From IMG/VR virus record IMGVR_UViG_3300012000_000088, positions 1 through 30,326 of that record: a DNA stretch of 30,326 nt; one strand, written 5' to 3'. Shown piece after piece: positions 17,301-24,445 of this stretch. The stretch is from a virus. Within the stretch, counting starts at the first letter, position 1, and each line of letters opens with the position of its first letter. The position numbers and the translations under genes were made by a program. Under the pieces are notes generated by a model that searched no databases, was not told the origin of the DNA, and worked only from the letters and a program-made list of their open reading frames with translations.

Positions 17301-19638
17301 GGCTGATTTATTAAAAGATTTTTCACAAGTAGTAAAAACAGCAGCTGATATTGATGCACTTATTGTTCTTGATAAACAAGTGGGAAATCATCATGAACAC
17401 ACTGAAGTGGCAATCGTTGATGTCCTTGATAAGGGTCACAAGGGCCACAATGATGAAACAATGCAACAAAGATTGAACGCAAGAAGAAAAGACAAAGAGT
17501 TAAATATTGTTATGGAAGAACTTTTGGGACCTGACAGAACTAATGATTTAGTGCGAATTGTTACTGAGCTTGGAAAACATGCTAAGAAAAATATTGGTGA
17601 CAAGCAATTAGAAGAAATGCTTCATCCAAATTTTGGACACTCAGTGGTACCTGGCAAAGAAATTATGTGCGGTGTAATGGACGCTGTTGCAAAAACATGC
17701 GTAGCCACTTCTTCAAAGCCTGAAGCAGTATTAAATTTCTTAACAAAATCAGCATCAAGTAAAGATTTTGCTAAAATTCTTAAATTAGCAAGACTCGGTA
17801 CTCCATCAAGAGAATACAATTCAATTATGAGCAAATTTGCTCAAGCAGAAATGCCAGAAGAGCCCATGCCAGCACTTCCTGAAACGGCAGAGCCTGCACC
17901 TATGGAGCAAACTGCAATTGAAGATATTGCCGACACCACAGCACCTGAAGCTACAGAGGGTGAAATTATTTCTGCTCTTAATGTCATCAAAGACAATTTT
18001 TCCACAGCTGTAGAAAAATTAACAGAACTTCTTGATAAAATGAACCCAGCTGAAGAAACTAAAGAAGATGAAATGAAAGAGGCTTTAGAGTCTGATGAAG
18101 CTGATATGGATAATGACAGCATGAAAGGCGCTGTCACAGGGCTTTCAATTGCTGGAGAGGAAACAGGTGCTCAACCTGAAGATATGGTTGATGCTGTCAA
18201 CGAAATGCCTATTGATGTTTTAGCATCAAGCATAAATGAAGCACGAAAAGCTTCTGCTGCTTCTGCAAGAGCAAAGCAACGAGCAACTAGAAAAGCTTCT
18301 ATTAAAGATTTAAACGAGAACATCGTGGGATGGCTTGCCGATGTCGCTAATGACAGAAAACTTTCTACAGATAAAGTGGCTTTGGCTGCTAAACTTTTCT
18401 GCTCATATAAAGAAGCTGCAATTAAAGTGCTTAATAAATCTATCAAAACATCTGATGTTCATGTGGTTGATGAAACTACGCACACAACAACTATTATGGC
18501 TACTTTAGAGGACATTGGTGCAAAAGTAGAAGATGCGGCTTTCAATCAAAAGTTCAGAGATTTTGCTGTTGATTTACTTTCGCAATCTGGTTACGAAGTG
18601 GACCCAACAACATTTGCTCTTACAGAAATAAATGTATCAGCTGATGGTATGGTTTGTGGAAAAGTGAGTACTAAAGCCACAAAAACTTTCAGACCAGAGG
18701 TAGCAGAAGATATGAAAATTGATAATTATGTTGACAAAGATAGGCAAATGATGGAAATAAATTCGCCAGCATTGATGCCAGAAATGATGCCAGAAGCAGA
18801 AGTTATTCCTTCTTCTCCTGGGATGGGTGTAGAAATGGTGATGTCTAACTCAGCAAAACAAATGAGAAAACTTGCTCGAATTAAAAATATTGTTAAGGTG
18901 GCTCAAGGATTAGGATTGCCAGGTGCTCCTGCTGGAGCTCCAGGTGCTGCTGCTCCTGCTCCTGCTATGCCAGGCGCCGCTGCACCAGACCCAATGCTAG
19001 GCGGAATGGCAGGAGGAGGAGCAGACTTAGGTGTAGGTTCTCTTACTGGTGCATCGCCAGAAATGGGTGAGCCAACAATTGACGAAACACCAGAGCCAGG
19101 AAATAAATCACCTTGGGGCTCAATTTGCCCACAATGTGGCTCGAAAGATGTTGACATAGCAAACGGAGAGGGTAATTGTAATGCCTGCGGAGCTAAACTG
19201 AAATACAAGTTTATTGTAGAAGTGGCTCCACCTGAAGAAAAAGGAGCAGAAGGTGAAGTGCCTTCTGAACCTATGGGAATTGGAGCTCCAGCCGCCCCTG
19301 TGGGAGGTCTTGGAGCTCCAGAAGCTGGTTTGGGCGCAGCTGCACCACCTCCAGCCGCACCAGGAATGGCTCCTCTTGCTACATCATTAAGAGTTATGAA
19401 AAGAATTGCATACAAAACTTCAGCAGAAGTTTATGCAAAATCACTTTCAGAAGGGTTCAATCCACATACAGCAGAGAAGCTACCAGTAGGTATGTGCTGC
19501 CCAGCTTGTGGCTCTAGAACAGCTTCTAAGAAACAAAAACATACATATTGCTATGATTGCGGAACAATGTCCGTGTCAGAAGTTAAAAAAGTAGCTGGTG
19601 AGCCAGGTGCTTTAGAAGCAAGTATTGTATGGATATAA
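14335..19638 (+). CDS. Prohead protease with an intein, fused to a long scaffold-like C-terminal region
   Basis: This 1767-residue product becomes about 1387 residues after intein removal. Residues 1-180 plus 561-640 form a T4 gp21/herpes-assemblin-type prohead protease. H127 (IYTNHKND) is the likely catalytic His, and S178 in HDVSMG the likely catalytic Ser. After splicing, VSMG joins CSVEEGKCSICGNKA, with Cys at 561, 568, 571, 582 and 584. The intein is residues 181-560. The remaining 1,100 residues are helical with Pro/Ala/Gly/Gln linkers (about 785-820, 1540-1580, 1650-1690). Two zinc ribbons (C1598, C1601, C1615, C1618; C1722, C1725, C1739, C1742) lie near the end. Usual phage proteases have 200-300 residues, so the protease appears fused to a scaffold or core protein, as in herpesvirus UL26. 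Start choice is uncertain: ATG 14362 is an alternative. Confidence 0.88.
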   Translation: MIKRGISGGMISISSLIDKSERTALANSTMIKTSSTIREAAKIGLQSLYANADEVLEKYKDFDIIKEMKARNGANLLWVRARAIDADVCNANGDYFEEAELIKEVDYQGKKMPAYKTFEGVPIYTNHKNDNIEEAKGMVVYAEWDDEEKCVYCVFFIDEDAYPDIARGVRQGYIHDVSMGCFPKGTLVLTQDGYKEIEIVQETDKLVDANGLLTNIINRQIKLETEKIYEITFEGGYAIKCTKEHPILAVDQKTWNKRVKRNNKNKPQRAYHPVKPNFIEAQNLKIGDMLAVKTGGEIIETSLTIDQAKLLGLFAAEGNYLKYKNEIKEIEFTFSIDEKETLVQECADLIKKVFDVDARIYERIPKNTIIVRVYSEEIAKWFKYHIGEYSYGKTLSEDLRFANEEIQKAFICSWIKGDGCVTHKSLPSNGISVTTCSLNFAKDATYILTRLGFYHKIYAKYENKFYSFNEALKIYTNSKGFDGRHMSFNIELPSFEANKIAKDCNFICNTHKVVQSNKNYTDGYILRKIKDIKVLPYNGPVYNFETASHTYTVSNIGVHNCSVEEGKCSICGNKATTERDYCDCLKKYKGKMHPSGKKAFEYNYGIKFIELSCVGDGAFESCEIMELYDQDELLQKAEKTIKSAQSLNSSITLAASMNEDISQKREIEQALRQLQNLNKSIVKIAQTAGTLVGGQLIGNAGAQNATVVKVLQGLGIDPSGSLNILDLVNLALNFLEVAVLNLFSRKDNIDLTHVAKLTKAMGELQNTLQDMIDDGIETAGQKAAQPMIPAQGQQPAPAQPVQPVQEPAPAQQAANMAFTPAVGQMISPFSQQPMVMPLGGGVSASNNNVRMVWASTKNEDEIIPTIKNNLSKFGKFAIALNNLREACGIPEKTNNEVVSYTPQNNKISASSGDKKIMDHFKKIASDLKKQNTVALAIDIKLDDQSGNRVVLSTDKGIKGYHNGHLTNWSPNLTEAQLSQMESGDGYRVAADLLKDFSQVVKTAADIDALIVLDKQVGNHHEHTEVAIVDVLDKGHKGHNDETMQQRLNARRKDKELNIVMEELLGPDRTNDLVRIVTELGKHAKKNIGDKQLEEMLHPNFGHSVVPGKEIMCGVMDAVAKTCVATSSKPEAVLNFLTKSASSKDFAKILKLARLGTPSREYNSIMSKFAQAEMPEEPMPALPETAEPAPMEQTAIEDIADTTAPEATEGEIISALNVIKDNFSTAVEKLTELLDKMNPAEETKEDEMKEALESDEADMDNDSMKGAVTGLSIAGEETGAQPEDMVDAVNEMPIDVLASSINEARKASAASARAKQRATRKASIKDLNENIVGWLADVANDRKLSTDKVALAAKLFCSYKEAAIKVLNKSIKTSDVHVVDETTHTTTIMATLEDIGAKVEDAAFNQKFRDFAVDLLSQSGYEVDPTTFALTEINVSADGMVCGKVSTKATKTFRPEVAEDMKIDNYVDKDRQMMEINSPALMPEMMPEAEVIPSSPGMGVEMVMSNSAKQMRKLARIKNIVKVAQGLGLPGAPAGAPGAAAPAPAMPGAAAPDPMLGGMAGGGADLGVGSLTGASPEMGEPTIDETPEPGNKSPWGSICPQCGSKDVDIANGEGNCNACGAKLKYKFIVEVAPPEEKGAEGEVPSEPMGIGAPAAPVGGLGAPEAGLGAAAPPPAAPGMAPLATSLRVMKRIAYKTSAEVYAKSLSEGFNPHTAEKLPVGMCCPACGSRTASKKQKHTYCYDCGTMSVSEVKKVAGEPGALEASIVWI
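14875..16014 (+). other. Intein with LAGLIDADG homing endonuclease inside the prohead protease
   Basis: This 380-residue protein intron runs from C181 (CFPKGTLVLTQDGYKEI, block A) to H559-N560 (block F: VYNFETASHTYTVSNIGVHN), followed by the +1 nucleophile C561. Block B is visible as CTKEHPILAV with the T-x-x-H signature (T242, H245). Between the splicing halves are two dodecapeptide motifs of a LAGLIDADG endonuclease: LLGLFAAEGNY (about 310-320) and CSWIKGDGCVT (412-422). All splicing residues are present, so it should self-excise. It interrupts the protease right after the catalytic VSMG. The intein is AT-richer than the Pro/Ala-rich part of its host gene in the lines I counted. Confidence 0.93.
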
Positions 19639-19729
19639 TAAAGGAGATTTGTATTAGCTTATAGAATGATAAAATAAAGACCTTAGAAATGAGGTTGTTT
19701 ATTAAAACTATAAACAATAGGAAATAAAA

Positions 19730-21535
19730 ATGATAGACGGTCAAAGCGAACAATTAAAAATCAAAAAAGCAATGAAGATACATGAGATTGTGTCTTCGGA
19801 TAAAGAGTCTTTTGCAGAATGCAAAACAGACCTGATGAAAAGAATTTCCATGGATGAAAGCGAAGCTAAAGACGTGGCAAGTTCAATTCGGGACATGTTT
19901 CTTCCAAAACTGATGAAATCAGAAGGATTGGAAGAAGATGATATGCCAGAAGATTTTATTGGTAAAATGACCGATGACGACGATAACTTCGAAGAAGATG
20001 AAGAAATGGACGAACATGTTGAGGAAGATGAGGATGAAGATTTTGATTTCTCTGAAGACGATGAAGAACATGAAGATGAATTTAATGCTGACGAAGACGA
20101 AGTAGATGCAGATGAAATCGCCACGCTCCACATCACAGTCCCTGCAGATAAAATTAGAGAAGTAGAAAAAGCTCTCGAAACTGTTCTAGGTGATTCTGAT
20201 GCTATGTCCGAGGCAAAAGCAATAGGTCACGAAGAAAATAAACAAGGAGATAAAAATATGAACAAAGAAATTGAAGCAAGAAAAGCTTTACGAAAAACAA
20301 TTCTCGCAGCTATGGCTGATGACGAAGAAGTAGAACATGTCTCTAGAAAAGAAGGTTTCGACCATGCTGCAAGTGAGCAGTATGATGAAGAGGGTTTCTA
20401 CGACACAGTCAAGGGTTCAATTACTGACCCCGAATTCGACACTCTAGATTATGCAAAAAACAAAATTCCTAATTTCACTGATTTAGTCGATGGACTCAAA
20501 CCAGATTTAGGATTACACGAATCATTGGAAACTTTCAAATTTGATGGAACACCTCATGATGTTGCAGATTACGAATTGAATTTCAATCCATTTGAAATTC
20601 CTTCTCAAGGTGATGAAAATCTTTACCACAATCTGGAAATTCCATCTGAAGGAAAATTACCATTAAAAAGAACAGTTAATTCCTCAACACTTGGCGAATT
20701 TGACGCAGATGCAGCTGAAGAAGCTTTAGCGTTTGCATTGAAAACAGCAGGTGTAGAAGACGAAGACTTAGGCAAATTAACATATGCTGAAGCGCTTACT
20801 CTTTTCAAAGCAATCAAAACAGCCGAAGCCGAAGGGCAAGCACATTATACCGAAGATGGTGTAATGGATGAAAAAAATGGTTTTGTTCAAAACCATCCAA
20901 AAGCCATGGATAAAGAAGCTGTTACAGAAAAAGAACTTCGCGAACACGCTGGAACTCAAGAAATTGACCCTGTAAAGGCGCACACGAGAAAAGGCCCGAA
21001 AGAGCTTTACTCTTCTACAGATGACCAGTATGCTTCTATGCTCCGCAAACTCATGAAGGGCGCGTCTGAGCACGATAAAGAAGAAAAAGAAGCACAAGAA
21101 GTTAGCGTTTCAGACGGAGAAGTTAGCGTCAAGGCTAAAAAAGAATACGCTAAAGATGACCACAAAAAAGAAATGGAAAAAGAAGCAGAACTTTTCAAGG
21201 CACGACTCAAAACAGCTTATGCTATGTCAACAAAACTTGCAACAGCAGGTCTTTTGCCAACAGAAGAGCTTGACGCTTACGCAGAAGGTATGATTAGCGA
21301 TGGTCTTACCGTTACCGCAATGATTCGACAAACAAAACTTATGCTCAATTCAGCAGCTGCAAATGTTGAGAGGCTTGCCTCTAGCAATAAGGCTACACGA
21401 ACTGCTTCCACTGGGATTTCCTTCAACCCATCAGTGAGAGGAGCTAGTGCAGATTTGAGCGGTGTTTCTGAAATCCAAAACGCTTTAAAGAATATTGGAT
21501 GGACAGCACCACAAGTTACTGGGATGGAGGACTGA
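19730..21535 (+). CDS. Acidic scaffold-like head protein
   Basis: This 601-residue protein starts at ATG 19730 after an AGGAA element. Residues 75-130 are extremely acidic (almost all Asp/Glu). A short globular segment (ATLHITVPADKIREVEKALE) follows, then a long, mostly helical, charged region rich in Lys, Glu and Ala. The C-terminal 130 residues include 'FKARLKTAYAMSTKLATAGL' and IRQTKLMLNSAAANVERLAS. Composition and position, after the protease and before the decoration and capsid genes, fit the prohead scaffold or core. An internal in-frame ATG at 20258 with a strong ribosome binding site divides it into an acidic part of 176 residues and a 425-residue remainder. The family is not recognised by motif; the role is from context. 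Confidence 0.65.
   Translation: MIDGQSEQLKIKKAMKIHEIVSSDKESFAECKTDLMKRISMDESEAKDVASSIRDMFLPKLMKSEGLEEDDMPEDFIGKMTDDDDNFEEDEEMDEHVEEDEDEDFDFSEDDEEHEDEFNADEDEVDADEIATLHITVPADKIREVEKALETVLGDSDAMSEAKAIGHEENKQGDKNMNKEIEARKALRKTILAAMADDEEVEHVSRKEGFDHAASEQYDEEGFYDTVKGSITDPEFDTLDYAKNKIPNFTDLVDGLKPDLGLHESLETFKFDGTPHDVADYELNFNPFEIPSQGDENLYHNLEIPSEGKLPLKRTVNSSTLGEFDADAAEEALAFALKTAGVEDEDLGKLTYAEALTLFKAIKTAEAEGQAHYTEDGVMDEKNGFVQNHPKAMDKEAVTEKELREHAGTQEIDPVKAHTRKGPKELYSSTDDQYASMLRKLMKGASEHDKEEKEAQEVSVSDGEVSVKAKKEYAKDDHKKEMEKEAELFKARLKTAYAMSTKLATAGLLPTEELDAYAEGMISDGLTVTAMIRQTKLMLNSAAANVERLASSNKATRTASTGISFNPSVRGASADLSGVSEIQNALKNIGWTAPQVTGMED
20244..20260 (+). promoter_or_regulatory. Internal Shine-Dalgarno and in-frame ATG inside the scaffold-like gene
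   Basis: AAGGAGA at 20244-20250 precedes an ATG at 20258-20260 by seven bases, in the same frame as the gene (residue 177, MNKEIEARKALRK). The spacing and sequence resemble the strong sites before the decoration and capsid genes. A shorter 425-residue product lacking the acidic N-terminus could be made. Confidence 0.6.
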
Positions 21536-21550
21536 TTACGAAAGTAATTA
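21533..21550 (+). other. Hairpin with GAAA tetraloop between scaffold and decoration genes
   Basis: TGATTAC (21533-21539), loop GAAA, then GTAATTA (21544-21550) make a seven-pair stem with one G-T pair. The scaffold stop codon TGA forms the base of the stem. No run of T follows, so it is not a terminator. It could protect or mark a processed 5' end of the decoration-capsid message. Confidence 0.4.
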
Positions 21551-21597
21551 ATCTACAAAAAAAAGGAAACTATAAAAATTAAGGAGAAAATAATAAA

Positions 21598-22386
21598 ATG
21601 GCATTAAGAGCATTAAATTCAGTTGTGGCAGCTAACTACGCAAAGCTGTCTATCGACCCTGTTCTTGCTGGCGATATTGTAACATTCTCAAACTCAGCAA
21701 ATGGTACAGCAGTAAACCCTGCTGCCGTTTTCCGAGCAGATAGATACAATAGCAGCGCAGCAGGCTACACTGGTGCAGTACAAACAATCACCGCAGTTTT
21801 GCGAGGATTAATTATTGGAGTGTGTGCAGACGACGCAGTGGGAACCAACCCTGCTGGTGAAACACCAACAATGATTAACAACGACCCAGCTGGTTCTAAC
21901 TTTGTCAATGGTTCGGCTTTCCAAAGCTATACCAATGGCTTCTATGTTGGAGTTAAGAGAGCAATCTCTGATTTCAAAGATGAATCAATTGATGTTGTAA
22001 CCAACCTCACTGCAGGTATTCCTACCTACTCACAAAGAGGCGTGAGTGTTTACACTACACCTTCGTCACAATTCGTTACAGACCGATTTGCACTTTTGAC
22101 AGCACAAAATGCTGGCAACGATACTGCAAACTGGACAGGAACTACTGGTAGCACATCTCCAGCTCCTGGCGACCTTCTCACTGTTGGTTCAAGTAATGGT
22201 AACGCTACTTCCGTAGCTACAGGATATACAAATACACCTTTGCAGCCTACTGTAACTACTGCATTGACATCAACTAACAATCGTGGACTTCTTGTTTCAG
22301 CATCCACTGCGAATGCTGTACCTATCATTGGGCGAGTAGACTACTATGACTCAGGTGCAGGTCTTCTGTACTGGACACTTATCTAA
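21598..22386 (+). CDS. Probable head decoration or capsid-accessory protein
   Basis: This 262-residue protein starts at ATG 21598 after AAGGAG (11-base gap). It is rich in Ala, Thr, Ser, Asn and Gly with few charged residues, looks all-beta, and lacks Cys except one. It begins MALRALNSVVAANYAKLSID and ends GRVDYYDSGAGLLYWTLI. This composition and its place directly before the major capsid gene suit a decoration or cement protein of the outer head surface. It has its own strong ribosome binding site, in line with a high copy number. No exact family is recognised; a head fibre or second capsid protein is an alternative. Confidence 0.6.
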   Translation: MALRALNSVVAANYAKLSIDPVLAGDIVTFSNSANGTAVNPAAVFRADRYNSSAAGYTGAVQTITAVLRGLIIGVCADDAVGTNPAGETPTMINNDPAGSNFVNGSAFQSYTNGFYVGVKRAISDFKDESIDVVTNLTAGIPTYSQRGVSVYTTPSSQFVTDRFALLTAQNAGNDTANWTGTTGSTSPAPGDLLTVGSSNGNATSVATGYTNTPLQPTVTTALTSTNNRGLLVSASTANAVPIIGRVDYYDSGAGLLYWTLI

Positions 22387-22387
22387 T

Positions 22388-22394
22388 AAGGAGG
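22388..22394 (+). promoter_or_regulatory. Strong ribosome binding site of the major capsid gene
   Basis: AAGGAGG lies ten bases before ATG 22405. It is the longest Shine-Dalgarno match I found in the window, as expected for the most abundant virion protein. Confidence 0.75.
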
Positions 22395-22404
22395 AAATAA
22401 AGAA

Positions 22405-23259
22405 ATGGCACTTACTAAAAATAGCGTTGAAGAAACAAGAAATCAAATCGTGGCCATGGCACTTGAGACAAACGAAGGCAAAACTGCTCTCGCTCAAGCT
22501 ATGGTCGAACCAATCAAGAACAGCTTGATGTATCAAGCAATCGGACGAAAACTCCTGCTCGTTGATGAACTCCCACAAGGTGTTCTTCCTCGATACGAAA
22601 GAGATATTACAGCAAAATCATTTGTCATTGGCAAACGAGGTGCTGTTCCTACTTCTGAAATCGAAGCAGAAGAGCTCTTGGTTCCTACATTCGAAATTGC
22701 TGCTAACCCAGTAATTCGATACTCAGAAGTTAAGGCACGACGATTCTACATCGTTGACCGAGCACAAATCCGAGCTAAGGATTCCTTGCAGCGACAAGAA
22801 GACACCGAAGTATTCAAAGTTATCAATGCAGGTACTCCACAAGACCAAACAATTAACGTTAACGGTACAGTTCAAATTGAGCAAGTAAACCTCGCTCTTA
22901 CTCTTATCGAAGAGCACGAACTTATCGGTGCGAAAATTGTTGTTCCTCCTGCACGATACAAGGACTTCCGAGGTTGGGGCCCAGACGTGTACGACCAAGC
23001 AACACAAAGAGACATTCTCCAAACTGGTTTGTATGGTCACCTGTACACAGCTGACATCCACCTTTCGACAATGGTTCCAAAGAACTGCGTGTTTATCATG
23101 GCTCCTGCTCAATTCGTTGGTGCAATGCCTATTCGACAAGACATCACAGTTCTGCCAGCAGACGACACACGAAGACTCCGATTGGGTTGGGTTGTGTACG
23201 AAGAATTGGGCTTCGCTGTTATCAATGACTTTAGCTTAAGTAAGATTTTGGTAAGTTAA
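22405..23259 (+). CDS. Major capsid protein (HK97-fold type)
   Basis: This 284-residue protein has the features of a small HK97-fold major capsid protein. There is a helical N-arm (about 1-50), then LPQGVLPRYERDITAKSF and an E-loop-like region with VPTSEIEAEELLVPTFEIAA. The P-domain helix region contains RRFYIVDRAQIRAKDSLQRQ. An A-domain-like end follows with 'IVVPPARYKDFRGWGPDVYD', MVPKNCVFIMAPAQFVGAMP and LRLGWVVYEELGFAVIND. It is the last gene of the head operon and is followed by a strong terminator. Arg codon use is striking: 14 of 18 Arg codons are CGA, against mainly AGA in most neighbours. Confidence rests on the combination of family look, position and expression signals. Confidence 0.85.
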   Translation: MALTKNSVEETRNQIVAMALETNEGKTALAQAMVEPIKNSLMYQAIGRKLLLVDELPQGVLPRYERDITAKSFVIGKRGAVPTSEIEAEELLVPTFEIAANPVIRYSEVKARRFYIVDRAQIRAKDSLQRQEDTEVFKVINAGTPQDQTINVNGTVQIEQVNLALTLIEEHELIGAKIVVPPARYKDFRGWGPDVYDQATQRDILQTGLYGHLYTADIHLSTMVPKNCVFIMAPAQFVGAMPIRQDITVLPADDTRRLRLGWVVYEELGFAVINDFSLSKILVS

Positions 23260-23286
23260 CAGCTTCAAAATTATACTTATTAATCA

Positions 23287-23321
23287 AAACCCTGGATTTC
23301 TCCAGGGTTTTTTGTTTTTTT
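23287..23321 (+). terminator. Intrinsic terminator after the major capsid gene
   Basis: A perfect ten-pair stem, AAACCCTGGA with TCCAGGGTTT around a TTTC loop, is followed by a T-rich tract (TTTGTTTTTTT). It lies 27 bases after the capsid stop and should end the head operon transcript. Confidence 0.92.
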
Positions 23322-23371
23322 AAGATTATAACAAGTTAAAAATACATTGGTGAAATTATCAATTTTTTTGA

Positions 23372-23401
23372 TTACGAGCATTTTTGTAGGAAGATTATAC
23401 T
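23372..23401 (+). promoter_or_regulatory. Weak candidate promoter for the accessory block
   Basis: After the terminator, TATACT at 23396-23401 resembles a -10 box. The only -35-like hexamer at a fair distance (18 bases) is TTACGA at 23372-23377, a poor match. A promoter is expected here because the strong terminator is just upstream and the next gene starts at 23446. Confidence 0.3.
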
Positions 23402-23445
23402 TAAGTATAGAAATACCTATCATACACAATCTGCGTGAGGAATCT

Positions 23446-23907
23446 ATGAACAAACACAATCTGATGAAAAAAATGGCTTCAATTGCCACAGAGCTTGATT
23501 ATGCTGGTTTTACAAAAGAGGCAAAAACTGTAGACCAAATTTTTCTTAAGCTATCCATGGAAAATATGCCTGAAATGAATGAATTTCAATTAGCAGAGGG
23601 CGATTATGGATATGGGAAAAATCAAGAACATCAAGAAAAGTTTTTTAACGCTAAAGACAAACTTAGAAATAAATTGAAAGATATGGCTTCGACCATGGGT
23701 ATTTTAAGTAAAGACGGATACATTTCTCCAAGAACATTTGATAGCCGAGAAGAAGCTGAAGGTGCAATGAAAATTATACGAATGCTTGATGAGTATTCAA
23801 GCGACCCAAGACTTTCTGGAAGCTATAGATATAGAATTGTTGAAAGCCCTAATGGTTTTGAAATTATAGAACATTTAAAAGGATTTCCTTACGACCCATT
23901 GAACTAA
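23446..23907 (+). CDS. Unknown protein with the recurring N-terminal module
   Basis: The start is set at ATG 23446, six bases after GTGAGG, and not at the upstream ATG 23347. From here the protein begins MNKHNLMKKMASIATELD, almost the same as the next gene's start. It has 153 residues. Residues 1-37 form the shared helical module (ending VDQIFLKLS). The rest is hydrophilic: FNAKDKLRNKLKDMASTMGI, then 'REEAEGAMKIIRMLDEY' and GSYRYRIVESPNGFEIIEHL, which looks like a small alpha/beta domain. Function is unknown; it may be a packaged virion protein (see finding). The following gene starts one base after its stop. Confidence 0.75.
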   Translation: MNKHNLMKKMASIATELDYAGFTKEAKTVDQIFLKLSMENMPEMNEFQLAEGDYGYGKNQEHQEKFFNAKDKLRNKLKDMASTMGILSKDGYISPRTFDSREEAEGAMKIIRMLDEYSSDPRLSGSYRYRIVESPNGFEIIEHLKGFPYDPLN

Positions 23908-23908
23908 A

Positions 23909-24163
23909 ATGAACAAAAACAATCTGATGAGAAAATTAGCTTCAATTGCAACAGAATTAGATTCTGCTGGATTCAACGTGGAAGCAAAAACAATCGACAC
24001 TATCTTTGTTAAAATTGCACAAGATTACAAATGCAAAGAATGCAAAAAGAAATTTGATGAAGAACCTTATAAAGTAACAGAGGAAGGCGAGGCTTTTTGT
24101 AGTTACGAATGCCGAGAAGAAAATAAGAAAAAGAATAAACTTAAGAAAAAGCCTGTAAAATAA
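23909..24163 (+). CDS. Small zinc-finger protein with the recurring N-terminal module
   Basis: This 84-residue protein has residues 1-37 (MNKNNLMRKLASIATELD to VKIA) nearly identical to the previous protein's start, also at base level, so the module was recently copied. After it comes a treble-clef-like zinc site, CKECKKKFDEEP with a second CSYEC pair, similar to small MYM/TRASH- or FCS-type fingers, and a Lys-rich tail (KKKNKLKKKPVK). It is probably a basic nucleic-acid-binding or protein-binding peptide attached to a targeting module. Role unknown. Confidence 0.75.
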   Translation: MNKNNLMRKLASIATELDSAGFNVEAKTIDTIFVKIAQDYKCKECKKKFDEEPYKVTEEGEAFCSYECREENKKKNKLKKKPVK

Positions 24164-24167
24164 AATC

Positions 24168-24416
24168 ATGAACGAATACGAAAAGTTTATTCAGAAAGAA
24201 AATGAAAGAAAAGCAAATATAGATAAATTATCTCAAGCATTAAAGTCAAACTTTGAACCAAAAAATGCAGAGAAAATTCTTCCAGATGGTTCAAAACAAA
24301 TGGTAACTAAAACATTTAATCCATTTGGAAAAGAAATATATACAGCTAGTAAAGATGGAAAAAATGTGATGACATTTTCTAATAAAAAACAATTACTAGA
24401 TTACTTAGGAGATTGA
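24168..24416 (+). CDS. Small unknown protein
   Basis: This 82-residue protein starts at ATG 24168, five bases after the previous stop. It is hydrophilic with a charged helical N-terminus (MNEYEKFIQKENERKANIDK). The C-terminal part appears to be a small beta-alpha fold (MVTKTFNPFGKEIYTASKDG and then VMTFSNKKQLLDYLGD), somewhat like the DUF2188-type layout. It lacks the N-terminal module of its neighbours. It is the last gene before a terminator. Confidence 0.6.
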   Translation: MNEYEKFIQKENERKANIDKLSQALKSNFEPKNAEKILPDGSKQMVTKTFNPFGKEIYTASKDGKNVMTFSNKKQLLDYLGD

Positions 24417-24420
24417 GATT

Positions 24421-24443
24421 AGCCCCCTTTCGGGGGCTTTTTT
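24421..24443 (+). terminator. Intrinsic terminator between convergent genes
   Basis: A seven-pair, G+C-rich stem AGCCCCC / GGGGGCT with a TTTC loop is followed by six T on the + strand. It ends the 23446-24416 transcript. The minus-strand gene ends three bases away; on that strand no T run follows the hairpin. Confidence 0.9.
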
Positions 24444-24445
24444 AA

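Noticed and set aside
18903-19415. Long minus-strand frame of 170 codons rich in Pro, Ala and Gly
   Set aside because: It is the reverse reading of the Ala/Pro/Gly-rich part of the protease fusion gene, with no ribosome binding site or recognisable domain.
19639-19729. Orphan AAGGAG at 19641 with a tiny frame behind it (leader peptide?)
   Set aside because: Only two- or three-codon frames follow and the spacing is wrong. Nothing in the 91-base gap supports a regulatory leader.
19741-20136. Minus-strand Ser-rich frame of 131 codons
   Set aside because: It is the antisense of the Asp/Glu-rich stretch of the scaffold-like gene; poly-Ser antisense frames arise this way.
23347-23445. Upstream start at 23347 for the gene at 23446
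   Set aside because: The extra 33 residues are hydrophobic and lack a ribosome binding site, whereas ATG 23446 follows GAGG and gives the same N-terminus as the next gene.
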